This document shows, one piece after another, positions 20,099-28,806 of a stretch of DNA of 64,000 bases. The notes beneath the pieces were generated by a model. The model saw only the letters and a program-made list of their open reading frames with translations, made no database searches and was not told the origin of the DNA. Both the position numbers and the translations under genes were made by a program. Source of the stretch: Bradyrhizobium amphicarpaeae (GTDB taxonomy: Bacteria > Pseudomonadota > Alphaproteobacteria > Rhizobiales > Xanthobacteraceae); NCBI RefSeq assembly GCF_002266435.3, contig NZ_CP029426.2, positions 186,001-250,000 of the forward strand, given 5' to 3'. Position 1 is the first letter of the stretch. Each line of letters begins with the position of its first letter.

Positions 20099-20707
20099 TC
20101 ACACGGCAACTAGCCGTTCGCGTCGCAGGAACGCAAGCAGCGGCAGCAGCGGCAGGCCGAGAATGGTGAAATGATCGCCCTCGATCCGCTCGAACAGATG
20201 GATGCCCAGGCCTTCGAGCTGATAGGCGCCGACGCTGGTGGTGACCGCGTCTCCGGCAGCGTCCAGATAGGCCGAAAGCTCGTCCTCGGTCATCTCGCGC
20301 ATCGTCATGCGGGCGACCGAGACGTCCTCGAAAACGATCCGGCCGTCACGCGCCACGGCCACCGCGGAATTCAGCTCATGGCTGTTGCCGGCGAGCTCGC
20401 GCAATTGCGCCAATGCCTGCGGACGGCCCGCCGGCTTGTTGAAAAGGCGGTCGCCGAGAGCCAGCGTCTGATCGGCTCCGATCACGTAGCTGCCGGAATA
20501 ACTGGCCGAGATCGCCTTGGCCTTTTCGCGCGCCAGCAGCAGAGCGATTTCGCGCGGATTTGAAAGCGCTGACGCCGATTGAAGACCGCGCTCGTCGATA
20601 TCGGCGGTCACCGCCTGGAACTCCAGCCCGGCATTGGCGAGCAGCATCTTTCGGGCGCTGCTTTGCGAGGCCAGGATCAAGGGATGTTTGCCGCGCCACA
20701 AACCCAT
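20099..20707 (-). CDS. maf: Maf-family nucleoside triphosphate pyrophosphatase
   Basis: 202 residues from ATG 20707 ([20 protein letters not shown]); a much longer open frame above it runs antisense to nothing recognisable and through the next gene. Maf proteins hydrolyse dTTP, UTP or modified nucleotides to monophosphates. Motifs: [30 protein letters not shown] with catalytic Asp, and [24 protein letters not shown]. The initial WRG extension is seen in rhizobial relatives. It starts 9 bp after the PPDK regulator stop. Confidence 0.94.
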   Translation of the reverse strand: MGLWRGKHPLILASQSSARKMLLANAGLEFQAVTADIDERGLQSASALSNPREIALLLAREKAKAISASYSGSYVIGADQTLALGDRLFNKPAGRPQALAQLRELAGNSHELNSAVAVARDGRIVFEDVSVARMTMREMTEDELSAYLDAAGDAVTTSVGAYQLEGLGIHLFERIEGDHFTILGLPLLPLLAFLRRERLVAV

Positions 20708-20715
20708 CGCGAAGA

Positions 20716-21555
20716 CTATCCGGAAGGCCGGTTGCGCTGGCGATCGCTGTAGAGCTTCATGATCGCCGCCGCGGTTTCCTCGATCGAGCGACGGGTGACG
20801 TCGAGCAGCGGCCAATCGTGCTTGGCGCTGAGCTTGCGCGCAAACGCGACCTCCTCGGTCACCGACTGCCTGTCGGTATAGGTCTCGTTGCCGGAATCGG
20901 ACCCCATCGAGAGCAGGCGATTCTGGCGGATCTGGATCAGGCGTTCCGGCGTCGCGTGCAGGCTGACCACCAGCGGCCGTGTCAGCTTCCCCAATTGCTC
21001 CGGCACGGGAATGCCGGGCACCAGCGGCACGTTGGCCGTGCGGATGCCGCGATTTGCGAGATAGATCGACGTCGGCGTCTTCGACGTGCGGGACACGCCG
21101 ACAAGGACGACGTCGGCATCGTCGAGGCCTTCGACATGCTGGCCGTCGTCGTGGATCATCGTGTAGTTCAGCGCATCGATGCGCTTGAAATATTCCGCAT
21201 TGAGGACGTGCTGGGCGCCGACGCGGCCGGTGGTCGCAGCCCCGAGATAGGCTTCGAACAGCTGCATCACCGGGCCGATGATCGACAGGCTCGGAACATT
21301 GATCCCCTTGCACTTGTCCTCGAGCCTGGAGACCAGATCTTTCTCAAGCAGCGTGAACAGCACGATCCCGGGCGCTTCCTCGATCTCGTCGAGCACTCGG
21401 TCGAGCTGTTTCTGGCTGCGCACCAGCGGATAGACATGCTCGACCGGGGTGACGTTGGCGTATTGCGCAGCGACGGCGCGCGCCACCGTGATCAGCGTCT
21501 CGCCGGTCGAGTCGGACACGAGGTGCAGATGGAAATAATTGTTCGAGGTCGGCAC
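20716..21555 (-). CDS. Pyruvate, phosphate dikinase regulatory protein (DUF299 kinase/pyrophosphorylase)
   Basis: 279 residues from GTG 21555. DUF299 proteins phosphorylate and reactivate PPDK or PEP synthase, tuning pyruvate-PEP interconversion. The family start [21 protein letters not shown] and the P-loop-like [18 protein letters not shown] are clear. It is the equivalent of Rickettsia RP001 and the Caulobacter first gene, which border the origin of replication. The gene-free region immediately upstream is annotated as the candidate oriC. GTG is the only start near the conserved N terminus. Confidence 0.93.
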   Translation of the reverse strand: MPTSNNYFHLHLVSDSTGETLITVARAVAAQYANVTPVEHVYPLVRSQKQLDRVLDEIEEAPGIVLFTLLEKDLVSRLEDKCKGINVPSLSIIGPVMQLFEAYLGAATTGRVGAQHVLNAEYFKRIDALNYTMIHDDGQHVEGLDDADVVLVGVSRTSKTPTSIYLANRGIRTANVPLVPGIPVPEQLGKLTRPLVVSLHATPERLIQIRQNRLLSMGSDSGNETYTDRQSVTEEVAFARKLSAKHDWPLLDVTRRSIEETAAAIMKLYSDRQRNRPSG

Positions 21556-21848
21556 AAAAACCCTTTGTATGGAGACGGTGTGGTCTGTGGATTTCTGTGG
21601 ACCTTAACCCCTCGGAAAGGGTTGCGCGACACCGGGGGCGGGACAACTGCCAATTTTGTTCACACCACTGCCCCTCTGAAGAAGTTCGATGCCCCGGAAA
21701 AGCAGACATGGGATTCCGGGGACAACCCCCTTGATAAGCTGCCGACAGACACGCGCAAGCCTTTGAAGCTGGTCGTCTTCTCGGAAGGCGCCGGAGCTGC
21801 CTGGGATATGTTGATGGATGTGAACAAACGATCGGGAACGTGCGAACG

Positions 21849-21906
21849 GAATCTTGTGAGTCCAATTCACGGTCACATAGACTCAAACCTTAAGAATCTA
21901 AGATTC
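21849..21906. promoter_or_regulatory. Cluster of five GANTC (CcrM-type) methylation sites with AT-rich palindrome
   Basis: Sites: GAATC 21849-21853, GAGTC 21858-21862, GACTC 21880-21884, GAATC 21894-21898, GATTC 21902-21906. The last two are in the arms of a perfect palindrome AAGAATCT-A-AGATTCTT (21892-21908). A sixth GATTC is at 21712-21716. At about 64% GC one GANTC is expected per roughly 300 bp, so five in 58 bp is a strong excess. The palindrome is a candidate DNA unwinding element. Confidence 0.65.
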
Positions 21907-21955
21907 TTTATAGGAGAAGGGGCGCTCCAGATGGACTATGTGTGAAGGTGAGACC

Positions 21956-21970
21956 TTAACGAGTTCTTAC
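21956..21970 (+). promoter_or_regulatory. CtrA-like box TTAA-N7-TTAC
   Basis: TTAA at 21956-21959 and TTAC at 21967-21970 with the exact 7-base spacing of the CtrA consensus TTAA-N7-TTAA, seven of eight bases matching. It lies 44 bp before the hemJ ATG, so it could act on origin firing or on hemJ. Confidence 0.4.
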
Positions 21971-22013
21971 TATCCCCAGTTCCATTCCCTGGCAGAAATC
22001 CCTGGCGCCAAAC

Positions 22014-22448
22014 ATGTTCGAAGACGTCTATCTCTGGATCAAGGCGCTGCATGTCATCGCGGTCATCGCCTGGATGGCCGGCATGCTCTATCTGCCGCGG
22101 CTGTTCGTTTATCACTGCGAGGCCGAGATTGGCTCGAAGCAGTCGGAAACGTTTAAGGTCATGGAACGCCGGCTGCTCAAGGCGATCATCAACCCCGCCA
22201 TGACCGTCACCTGGCTCGCAGGGCTCTACCTCGCCTGGTCCGGCCACTGGTTTTCATTTGGTTGGCTGCACGTAAAATTGGCAATGGTCCTGGCGATGTC
22301 GGGGGTCCACGGCTTTTTTGTCCGCTGGGTGAAGGACTTCGCCGCCGACCGGCGTCCACGGACCCAGAAATTCTATCGGATTATCAATGAGGTGCCGACA
22401 ATTTTGATGATCATCATCGTTGTCATGGTGATCGTGAAGCCGTTCTAG
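22014..22448 (+). CDS. hemJ: Protoporphyrinogen IX oxidase HemJ
   Basis: 144 residues with four membrane helices. HemJ oxidises protoporphyrinogen IX to protoporphyrin IX in heme synthesis in many alphaproteobacteria. Family features: WIKALHVIAVIAWMAGMLYLPRLFVYHCEAE at the N terminus with the essential His, MERRLLKAIINPAMTVTWLAG, and WLHVKLAMVLAMSGVHGF. hemE, which often adjoins it near the origin in related genomes, is not in this window. No gene lies between the candidate oriC and this start codon. Confidence 0.93.
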   Translation: MFEDVYLWIKALHVIAVIAWMAGMLYLPRLFVYHCEAEIGSKQSETFKVMERRLLKAIINPAMTVTWLAGLYLAWSGHWFSFGWLHVKLAMVLAMSGVHGFFVRWVKDFAADRRPRTQKFYRIINEVPTILMIIIVVMVIVKPF

Positions 22449-22695
22449 GCAGAACGCGACGAAACGCTCAGTGCTTCGGCTTGCGGAGTGCCGGGCGATT
22501 TTCTATATTGTCGATATCCCACCCAACGCAGGCGGATGTGGTTGTGTCTGAGCTTTCCAGAGGCCGGACACCGCATCAGGTTTGAAGCCTCATCGGCACT
22601 TAACCTTGCCAGACCTGCGGACCTTATCTTCTCACGTCCGCATTTCAGAGCCTCCTCGCACCCCCCTCCCAAGGTTACCCCACAGGACCACCCCA

Positions 22696-23961
22696 ATGCG
22701 GGAAATTAAACTCGAAGACCTCAAGTCCAAGACGCCGGCCGAGCTTGTCTCGTTTGCGGAGGAGAATGGGGTCGAGAATGCCAGCACGATGCGCAAGCAG
22801 GAGCTCCTGTTCGCCATCCTCAAACAGCTCGCGCTCGCCGAGACCGATATCGTCGGCCAAGGCGTCGTCGAGGTTCTCTCCGACGGCTTCGGCTTCCTCC
22901 GCTCGCCCGATGCGAATTATCTGCCGGGCCCCGACGACATCTACGTCTCGCCGTCGCAGATCCGCCGTTTCGGCCTGCGCACCGGCGATACCATCGAAGG
23001 CCACATCCGCAGCCCGAAAGAGGGCGAGCGCTATTTCGCGCTGCTGAAGGTCAACACGCTCAATTTCGAGGACCCGGAAAAGGCCAAGCACAAGGTCAAT
23101 TTCGACAACCTCACACCGCTGTTTCCGAATCAGCGTTTCCGCATGGAAATCGACGACCCGACGCGAAAAGACTTGTCAGCAAGGGTGATCGACATCGTCG
23201 CGCCGATCGGCAAGGGCCAGCGCGCGCTGATCGTGGCGCCGCCGCGCACGGGTAAAACCGTGCTGATGCAGAACATCGCGCACTCGATCACGCACAACCA
23301 TCCCGAATGCTATCTGATCGTGCTGCTGATCGACGAACGTCCGGAAGAAGTCACGGACATGCAGCGCTCGGTGAAGGGCGAGGTGGTGTCCTCGACCTTC
23401 GACGAGCCGGCGGTGCGTCACGTCCAGGTCGCCGAGATGGTGATCGAGAAGGCAAAACGCCTGGTCGAGCACGGCCGCGACGTCGTCATCCTGCTCGATT
23501 CGATCACCCGCCTCGGCCGCGCCTACAACACCGTGGTGCCGTCATCCGGCAAGGTGCTGACCGGCGGTGTCGACGCCAACGCGTTGCAGCGCCCGAAGCG
23601 CTTCTTTGGTGCCGCCCGCAACATCGAAGAGGGCGGCTCGCTGACCATCATCGCCACCGCGCTGGTCGATACCGGCAGCCGCATGGACGAAGTCATCTTC
23701 GAAGAGTTCAAGGGCACCGGTAACTCGGAGCTGATCCTGGACCGCAAGGTCTCGGACAAGCGCACCTTCCCGGCGATCGACATCTCGCGCTCCGGCACCC
23801 GCAAGGAGGAGCTCATCACCGATCCGCAGGTGCTCAAGAAGATGTACGTGCTCCGCCGCATCCTCAATCCGATGGGGACGATGGACGCGATCGACTTCCT
23901 GCTCGACAAGCTGCGCTCGACCAAGAGCAATTCGGAGTTCTTCGACTCCATGAACACCTGA
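22696..23961 (+). CDS. rho: Transcription termination factor Rho
   Basis: 421 residues from ATG 22696 ([23 protein letters not shown]); the open frame above is leader. Rho is a hexameric RNA helicase that ends transcription. Rho-N and OB-fold RNA binding (about 1-125) are followed by the RecA-like motor with Walker [10 protein letters not shown] near residue 180, [14 protein letters not shown], the Q-loop GKGQRALIV and the R-loop region [20 protein letters not shown]. The 247-bp space before it has no gene and may hold the leader used for Rho autoregulation in other bacteria. Confidence 0.98.
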   Translation: MREIKLEDLKSKTPAELVSFAEENGVENASTMRKQELLFAILKQLALAETDIVGQGVVEVLSDGFGFLRSPDANYLPGPDDIYVSPSQIRRFGLRTGDTIEGHIRSPKEGERYFALLKVNTLNFEDPEKAKHKVNFDNLTPLFPNQRFRMEIDDPTRKDLSARVIDIVAPIGKGQRALIVAPPRTGKTVLMQNIAHSITHNHPECYLIVLLIDERPEEVTDMQRSVKGEVVSSTFDEPAVRHVQVAEMVIEKAKRLVEHGRDVVILLDSITRLGRAYNTVVPSSGKVLTGGVDANALQRPKRFFGAARNIEEGGSLTIIATALVDTGSRMDEVIFEEFKGTGNSELILDRKVSDKRTFPAIDISRSGTRKEELITDPQVLKKMYVLRRILNPMGTMDAIDFLLDKLRSTKSNSEFFDSMNT

Positions 23962-23981
23962 GTGCGGTGCAACAAGAACCA

Positions 23982-24006
23982 AAGGGCGCCTTCGGGCGCC
24001 CTTTTT
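23982..24006 (+). terminator. Intrinsic terminator after rho
   Basis: A 9-bp stem AAGGGCGCC (23982-23990) and GGCGCCCTT (23995-24003) closed by a UUCG tetraloop and followed by T residues, 20 bases after the rho stop. Confidence 0.9.
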
Positions 24007-24274
24007 CGTTGTGCGGCTTTGCTGCGGCGAAAGCGCAGCATGGAGCAGGTTTCGAGGAGTAGATCTGGGGTTCTATGAAGATGTTGATATAACTGCATAA
24101 ATCTTGAAATTTTCTGGTAGAAGTTCCTTGAGCGGGTGAGATTTTGCAGCAAACGGCCAGCTTATATTGCACTGCGATATAATCATTGCTGCGGCAGAGG
24201 GTGCAGCAAACCGGCCCCGCCGCGCTGCTGGAACGGGCCGTTTGCCTTTTCGTCGCCAGCCGGACAAATAGGCC
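24007..24274. other. AT-rich intergenic region before mnmE with hairpin and direct repeat
   Basis: 268 bp without a gene. TGCAGCAAAC-GGCC (24145-24158) is repeated almost exactly at 24202-24216, and between the copies a hairpin TTATATTGC/GCGATATAA (24162-24182, one G-T pair, loop ACT) is visible. These could be an operator and promoter for mnmE or a small RNA; nothing further can be supported. Confidence 0.4.
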
Positions 24275-25627
24275 ATGCATCCGCGGGACCAGACCATCTT
24301 TGCGCTGTCATCCGGCCGTGCGCCGAGTGCGATCGCCGTGGTGCGCGTCTCGGGTCCGCAAGCCGGCCTGGTGTTGGCGACCTTGGCGGGAAAGCTGCCG
24401 GCGCCGAGGCAGGCCAGTCGCCGACTGCTTCGTGACGGCGCGGGCCAGCCGATCGACGATGCGGTGGTGCTGTGGTTTCCGGGGCCGGCCAGCGCCACCG
24501 GCGAGGACGTCGCCGAATTCCACGTTCACGGCGGCCGCGCCGTGCTTGCGGCGCTGTTTGCCGAAATTGCTGTAATTCCGAATATTCGAGCCGCCGAGCC
24601 GGGCGAGTTCACGCGACGCGCCTTCGAGAACGGCAAGCTCGACCTCACCGAGGCCGAGGGCCTGGACGATCTCATCCACGCCGACACGGACCGCCAGCGT
24701 CGCCAGGCGCTGCGGCAGCTGCAAGGCCTGCTCGGCGATCGCGCGCGCGACTGGCGCGAGCGAATCATCGAGGCTTCTGCGCTGATCGAGGCCGGCATCG
24801 ATTTTTCCGATGAGGGCGATGTTCCCGCGGAATTGAGGGCGCCGGCGATCAGGGCGATCGAGGCGCTACGGGATGAGATAGCAGAAGTCCTTGCAGCACA
24901 GGGACATTCTGAACGGCTGCGCGAGGGCCTCGTGGTTGCCATCGCCGGCGAACCGAATGTCGGCAAGTCGACGCTGATCAATCAGCTCGCCCGCCGCGAT
25001 GTCGCGATCGTCTCACCGCATGCCGGAACCACGCGCGACGTGATCGAGGTCCAGCTCGATCTCGACGGCTATCCCGTCACCGTGATCGACACCGCCGGCA
25101 TCCGCGAGACCGATGATCCCGTCGAGCAGGAAGGCGTGCGCCGCGCGCGGGCGCGGGCCGAGGACGCCGACCTCGTGCTGTGGCTGGTGGAGGGGGAGCA
25201 GGCCGTCGATCCGGGCGCGATGCACTCCCTTCGGAAATCCGAAGGCGGCGATCGACCGGAGGGGGCGGTCTGGATCGTCCGTAACAAGATCGATCTCGTG
25301 GCTGGCGGTACCGGACCGAGCGGGGAGTTCGCGATCTCGGCGAGGCAGGGTGATGGCATCCCCGAGCTGGTCGATGCTCTGGTCAAATTTGCTTCCGAGT
25401 TTTTCGGGACCACCGAGGGCGCGGTTGTGACCCGCGCCCGCCAGCGCGACCTGTTGAGCCGGGCGTCGGAAAGCTTGCGCCGGAGTCTGGACCTTGTAGA
25501 AGACGGCGAGGAGCTGGCGGCCGAGGAGCTGCGAGCGGCGGCTTATGCCTTGGGTCGGCTGCTTGGCCGGGTGGACGTCGAGGACGTCCTGGGCGCGATC
25601 TTCCATAAGTTTTGCATAGGAAAGTAG
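24275..25627 (+). CDS. mnmE: tRNA modification GTPase MnmE
   Basis: 450 residues. With MnmG it makes 5-carboxymethylaminomethyl-uridine at tRNA wobble position 34. Start [27 protein letters not shown] is the standard N-terminal domain; the G domain has [12 protein letters not shown] near residue 228, DTAGIRET and NKID; the C-terminal FCIGK with the catalytic Cys is intact. mnmG follows 486 bp later, the gap being filled with parS sites. Confidence 0.98.
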   Translation: MHPRDQTIFALSSGRAPSAIAVVRVSGPQAGLVLATLAGKLPAPRQASRRLLRDGAGQPIDDAVVLWFPGPASATGEDVAEFHVHGGRAVLAALFAEIAVIPNIRAAEPGEFTRRAFENGKLDLTEAEGLDDLIHADTDRQRRQALRQLQGLLGDRARDWRERIIEASALIEAGIDFSDEGDVPAELRAPAIRAIEALRDEIAEVLAAQGHSERLREGLVVAIAGEPNVGKSTLINQLARRDVAIVSPHAGTTRDVIEVQLDLDGYPVTVIDTAGIRETDDPVEQEGVRRARARAEDADLVLWLVEGEQAVDPGAMHSLRKSEGGDRPEGAVWIVRNKIDLVAGGTGPSGEFAISARQGDGIPELVDALVKFASEFFGTTEGAVVTRARQRDLLSRASESLRRSLDLVEDGEELAAEELRAAAYALGRLLGRVDVEDVLGAIFHKFCIGK

Positions 25628-25670
25628 GGCTAGTTCTTGATTGTAGAACTAGCGCTTGTTCCATTTCTTT

Positions 25671-25684
25671 GTTTCACGTGAAAC
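25671..25684. promoter_or_regulatory. parS site 1
   Basis: Perfect palindrome GTTTCACGTGAAAC, within the 16-base form TGTTTCACGTGAAACA (25670-25685). It is the conserved ParB-binding centromere sequence of alphaproteobacteria and is 44 bp after mnmE. Confidence 0.95.
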
Positions 25685-25732
25685 ATCGACCCGGGCCTCA
25701 GCCTTCTTCGCCGGGCTCATATTCCGTCAGCT

Positions 25733-25746
25733 GTTTCACGTGAAAC
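25733..25746. promoter_or_regulatory. parS site 2
   Basis: Perfect GTTTCACGTGAAAC, again with flanking T and A (25732-25747), 62 bp from site 1 centre to centre. Confidence 0.95.
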
Positions 25747-25958
25747 ATGACTCGGCTGGCGCGGGGCCGATCCAGTTCCTCTCCCTTCGCAGTCCCGGGT
25801 CCATTCTTGGGGTACCCAGGTCACCTCGTCGCATAGCCCTAGCGACCAACGAATCCAGACTGTCGCCGTGAAAAGAGCCTGCTTGCTGCGCTTGCAATAC
25901 CGAGTGCGAGGCGCTGTCCGGACCCAAACGGGCGTCCTCGGCCGTGAGCACCGACTTT

Positions 25959-25972
25959 GTTTCACGTGAAAC
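25959..25972. promoter_or_regulatory. parS site 3
   Basis: Perfect GTTTCACGTGAAAC in the mnmE-mnmG gap; the right flank is G rather than A. Confidence 0.95.
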
Positions 25973-26042
25973 GCGAGACAATTCAATGCCCGTTCTACTG
26001 TGCATGGGGTTGTTTTCACAAAATTGCCTCGGCCGGATCGGT

Positions 26043-26056
26043 GTTTCACGTGAAAC
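26043..26056. promoter_or_regulatory. parS site 4
   Basis: Perfect GTTTCACGTGAAAC with flanking T and A, 57 bp before the mnmG start, so bound ParB could affect mnmG transcription. Confidence 0.95.
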
Positions 26057-26113
26057 ATCCGCCTCACGAGTTTCCACTTCCGGCCCAACCGCCCGTGAGC
26101 TAGAAGTCTGTCC

Positions 26114-27994
26114 ATGCGAACAGAGCAAGAGAGCTTCGACGTCATCGTGATCGGCGGCGGCCACGCCGGCTGTGAGGCCGCGGCTGCATCCGCTCGGATG
26201 GGTGCTGCGACGGCTTTGGTGACGCATCGCTTCGCCACCGTCGGCGCGATGTCCTGCAATCCCGCCATCGGCGGCCTCGGCAAGGGTCATTTGGTCCGCG
26301 AAGTCGATGCGCTCGATGGTCTGATGGGTCGCGTGGGCGATGCCGGCGGCATTCAGTTTCGTGTGCTCAATCGCCGGAAGGGTCCCGCCGTCCGAGGCCC
26401 GCGGGCCCAGGCTGACCGGAAGCTTTATGCCGCCGCGATGCAGGCCGCGATCCGGGAGACCGAGGGTCTTTCCGTCATCGAAGGCGAGGCAGACGAGCTG
26501 ATCGTGGTCGATGGCCGCGTCACCGGTCTGCGCCTGGCCAGCGGTCGAGAGCTTCGGGCAGGGGCTGTGGTTGTCACCACAGGCACCTTCCTGCGCGGTC
26601 TGATCCATCTTGGAGAGAAGAACTGGCCTGCCGGCCGCGTCGGTGAGGCACCGGCGATGGGTCTTTCGGCCTCCTTTGAGCGCGCCGGCTTCAGCCTCGG
26701 ACGGCTCAAGACCGGCACTCCGCCGCGCCTCGACGGCACCACGATCGACTGGTCGGCGGTCGAGATGCAGCCCGGAGACGAGCCACCGGAGCCGTTCTCG
26801 GTGATGACCGAGCGGATCACCACGCCGCAGATCCAGTGCGGGATCACCCGGACCACCGCTGCGACCCATGAGGTGATCCGGGCCAATGTCCATCGCTCGC
26901 CGATGTACTCCGGCCAGATCAAGAGTTCTGGTCCGCGCTATTGCCCCTCGATCGAGGACAAGATCGTCCGCTTCGGCGACCGCGACGGTCATCAGATCTT
27001 CCTGGAGCCGGAAGGGCTCGACGACAGTACCGTCTATCCCAACGGCATCTCGACCTCGCTGCCGGAGGAGGTCCAGCTCGCGATCCTTGCCACCATTCCC
27101 GGCGTGGAGCGGGCGAAGATGGTCCGCCCGGGCTATGCCATCGAATACGATCACATCGATCCCCGCGAGCTGGATCCGACCCTGCAGACCAAGCGCCTGC
27201 GCGGCCTGTTCCTGGCCGGACAGATCAACGGCACCACCGGCTACGAAGAGGCAGCAGGGCAGGGCATCGTGGCCGGCCTGAACGCGGCGCTGGCTGCGAG
27301 CGGGGCCGCACTGACCGTGTTCGACCGCGCCGACGGCTATCTCGGTGTGATGATCGACGACCTCGTCACCCGCGGGATCAGCGAGCCCTATCGGATGTTC
27401 ACCTCCAGGGCCGAGTACCGGCTGACGCTGCGGGCCGACAACGCGGATCAGCGCCTGACCGAGAAGGGGATTGCCCTGGGCTGCGTCGGGAATGCCCGGA
27501 TCCAGCATCACCGCGCCAAGATGGGCGCTTTGAATGCGGCTCGGACGCTGTCGAAATCACTGACGATCACCCCGAACGAGGCGATCAAGCACGGACTGTC
27601 CCTGAACCGGGACGGGCAGCGCCGGTCGGCGTTCTCGCTGATGGCCTATCCGGATATCGGCTGGAGCCAGGTCCGTGCGATCTGGCCGGAGCTGTCCGCG
27701 ATCGACCCCGTCATCGCCACCCATCTCGAGATCGACGCCAAATACGACGTCTATCTGGAGCGCCAGACCGCCGACGTTGAATCCTTCCGGCGTGACGAGG
27801 GGCTGGTGCTGTCGGAGGTCGATTATCAGCAGGTGCCCGGGCTCTCCAACGAGGTCCGCGCCAAGCTGGAGAAGGCGCGGCCGTTCACCGTCGGGCAGGC
27901 GGGCCGGATCGACGGCATGACGCCGGCCGCACTCGGCATCCTCGCGGCCTATCTCCGCCGTGAGGCCCGGAAGACCTCCAAAGCAATCGCATAG
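26114..27994 (+). CDS. mnmG: tRNA uridine 5-carboxymethylaminomethyl modification enzyme MnmG
   Basis: 626 residues. The FAD-dependent partner of MnmE. The dinucleotide-binding start [49 protein letters not shown], the catalytic-loop [10 protein letters not shown] and the Cys-containing [13 protein letters not shown] are all present, and the C-terminal MnmE-binding helical domain ends at [12 protein letters not shown]. It is preceded by four parS sites and followed by a fifth 2 bp after its stop codon. Confidence 0.98.
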   Translation: MRTEQESFDVIVIGGGHAGCEAAAASARMGAATALVTHRFATVGAMSCNPAIGGLGKGHLVREVDALDGLMGRVGDAGGIQFRVLNRRKGPAVRGPRAQADRKLYAAAMQAAIRETEGLSVIEGEADELIVVDGRVTGLRLASGRELRAGAVVVTTGTFLRGLIHLGEKNWPAGRVGEAPAMGLSASFERAGFSLGRLKTGTPPRLDGTTIDWSAVEMQPGDEPPEPFSVMTERITTPQIQCGITRTTAATHEVIRANVHRSPMYSGQIKSSGPRYCPSIEDKIVRFGDRDGHQIFLEPEGLDDSTVYPNGISTSLPEEVQLAILATIPGVERAKMVRPGYAIEYDHIDPRELDPTLQTKRLRGLFLAGQINGTTGYEEAAGQGIVAGLNAALAASGAALTVFDRADGYLGVMIDDLVTRGISEPYRMFTSRAEYRLTLRADNADQRLTEKGIALGCVGNARIQHHRAKMGALNAARTLSKSLTITPNEAIKHGLSLNRDGQRRSAFSLMAYPDIGWSQVRAIWPELSAIDPVIATHLEIDAKYDVYLERQTADVESFRRDEGLVLSEVDYQQVPGLSNEVRAKLEKARPFTVGQAGRIDGMTPAALGILAAYLRREARKTSKAIA

Positions 27995-27996
27995 GC

Positions 27997-28010
27997 GTTT
28001 CACGTGAAAC
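27997..28010. promoter_or_regulatory. parS site 5, overlapping the rsmG start codon
   Basis: Perfect GTTTCACGTGAAAC two bases after the mnmG stop codon. The GTG in its right half (28004-28006) is the only canonical start codon in the rsmG frame before the conserved region. Confidence 0.92.
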
Positions 28011-28777
28011 AGCGCGGACCGGGCGGCGACAGACCGCTAACGCGACGACCCGGAACGGGTGAGGGCGCCGATCGCCGATCCGAACCGGCGCCGGTTAAGC
28101 CGAAGATCGACAAAGCCAGCGCCAACGATCAGGCGCTCGATTCTGTCATCGCCGCCGACAAGCGCGAGGCGCTGAAGCTCGCGCCTGTTTCACATGAAAC
28201 GGAGGCGCGGCTCGATCGCTACATCGCCTTGCTCCGGGAGTGGCAGGCCAAGACCAATCTGGTCGCACCCTCGACCCTGCCTCAGCTCTGGACCCGGCAT
28301 ATCGCCGACTCGTTACAGCTGGTCGATCTCGCGCCCTCCGCCAAGCGCTGGGCCGACCTCGGCAGTGGCGGCGGCTTTCCCGGAATCGTGCTCGCCTGCG
28401 CCATGGCCGGCAAGCCGGACGCCCGTGTCCACCTCGTTGAGCGAATCGCCAAGAAGGCCGCGTTTTTGCGCGAAGCGGTTCGCGTCACCACATCACCGGG
28501 AGTCGTACATCTCGCTGAGATCGGGGATAATGTGGATAGAATCACCGGCCCGGTCGATTGCGTCACCGCGCGTGCGCTGGCTCCGCTAAATCAACTCATC
28601 GGCTTTGCGGAGCCGCTGATGCGCCAAGGCGCAAAGGCGCTGTTTCTCAAGGGTCAAGATGTAGAGGCTGAATTGACCGAAGCCGCTAAATATTGGAATA
28701 TTCAGCCGCAGCTCCACAAAAGCCGTACAGGCGACGGGTGGATCGTTGAGCTGATATCCGTCGAACGGCGCGGGTGA
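28004..28777 (+). CDS. rsmG: 16S rRNA (guanine-527-N7)-methyltransferase RsmG
   Basis: 257 residues if it starts at GTG 28004. The first 55 or so residues are polar and not RsmG-like; the domain begins near LKLAPVSHETEARLDRYIALLREWQ. The SAM-binding motif DLGSGGGFPGIVLACAM and WTRHIADSLQL are diagnostic. In this frame there is no ATG, GTG or TTG between 28004 and the domain, and the frame is closed by the mnmG stop just upstream, so the GTG inside parS site 5 appears to be the start although it has no ribosome site. Translation may be coupled to mnmG termination 9 bases before. Confidence 0.9.
   Translation: MKQRGPGGDRPLTRRPGTGEGADRRSEPAPVKPKIDKASANDQALDSVIAADKREALKLAPVSHETEARLDRYIALLREWQAKTNLVAPSTLPQLWTRHIADSLQLVDLAPSAKRWADLGSGGGFPGIVLACAMAGKPDARVHLVERIAKKAAFLREAVRVTTSPGVVHLAEIGDNVDRITGPVDCVTARALAPLNQLIGFAEPLMRQGAKALFLKGQDVEAELTEAAKYWNIQPQLHKSRTGDGWIVELISVERRG
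28187..28200. promoter_or_regulatory. Near-perfect parS site 6 inside rsmG
   Basis: GTTTCACATGAAAC differs from the consensus palindrome at one central base (G to A). It encodes Val-Ser-His-Glu-Thr of RsmG, so it is constrained by coding too. Confidence 0.65.
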
Positions 28778-28806
28778 GGCGTCCAGGGGCTGAGTGGGGA
28801 ATTTCG

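Larger units (their letters stand above)
21556..22013. other. Candidate chromosomal replication origin (oriC)
   Basis: 458 bp without a credible gene between the RP001-type gene and hemJ, the position of the origin in Caulobacter and Rickettsia (hemE/RP001 interval). Contents: two TCTGTGGA direct repeats (21584-21591, 21594-21601); TTGTTCACA at 21656-21664 and its reverse complement at 21819-21827, each one mismatch from the DnaA box TTATNCACA; six GANTC sites, five of them in 21849-21906; an AT-rich palindrome at 21892-21908; and a CtrA-like TTAA-N7-TTAC at 21956-21970. parS sites and parAB follow 3.7-8 kb away. Position and motifs agree; replication activity is an inference. Confidence 0.7.

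Noticed and set aside
21604..21876. 90-codon minus-strand open frame within the candidate oriC
   Set aside because: No family resemblance, no ribosome site, and it overlaps the GANTC cluster and DnaA-like boxes.
20560..21945. Long plus-strand open frame (461 codons) opposite maf and the PPDK regulator and into the candidate oriC
   Set aside because: It is antisense to two well-recognised genes; high-GC DNA gives long shadow frames. The last part, in the gap, has no start codon with a ribosome site.
22441..22456. CGTTCT/AGAACG inverted repeat at the hemJ stop as terminator
   Set aside because: Only six pairs and no T run follows.
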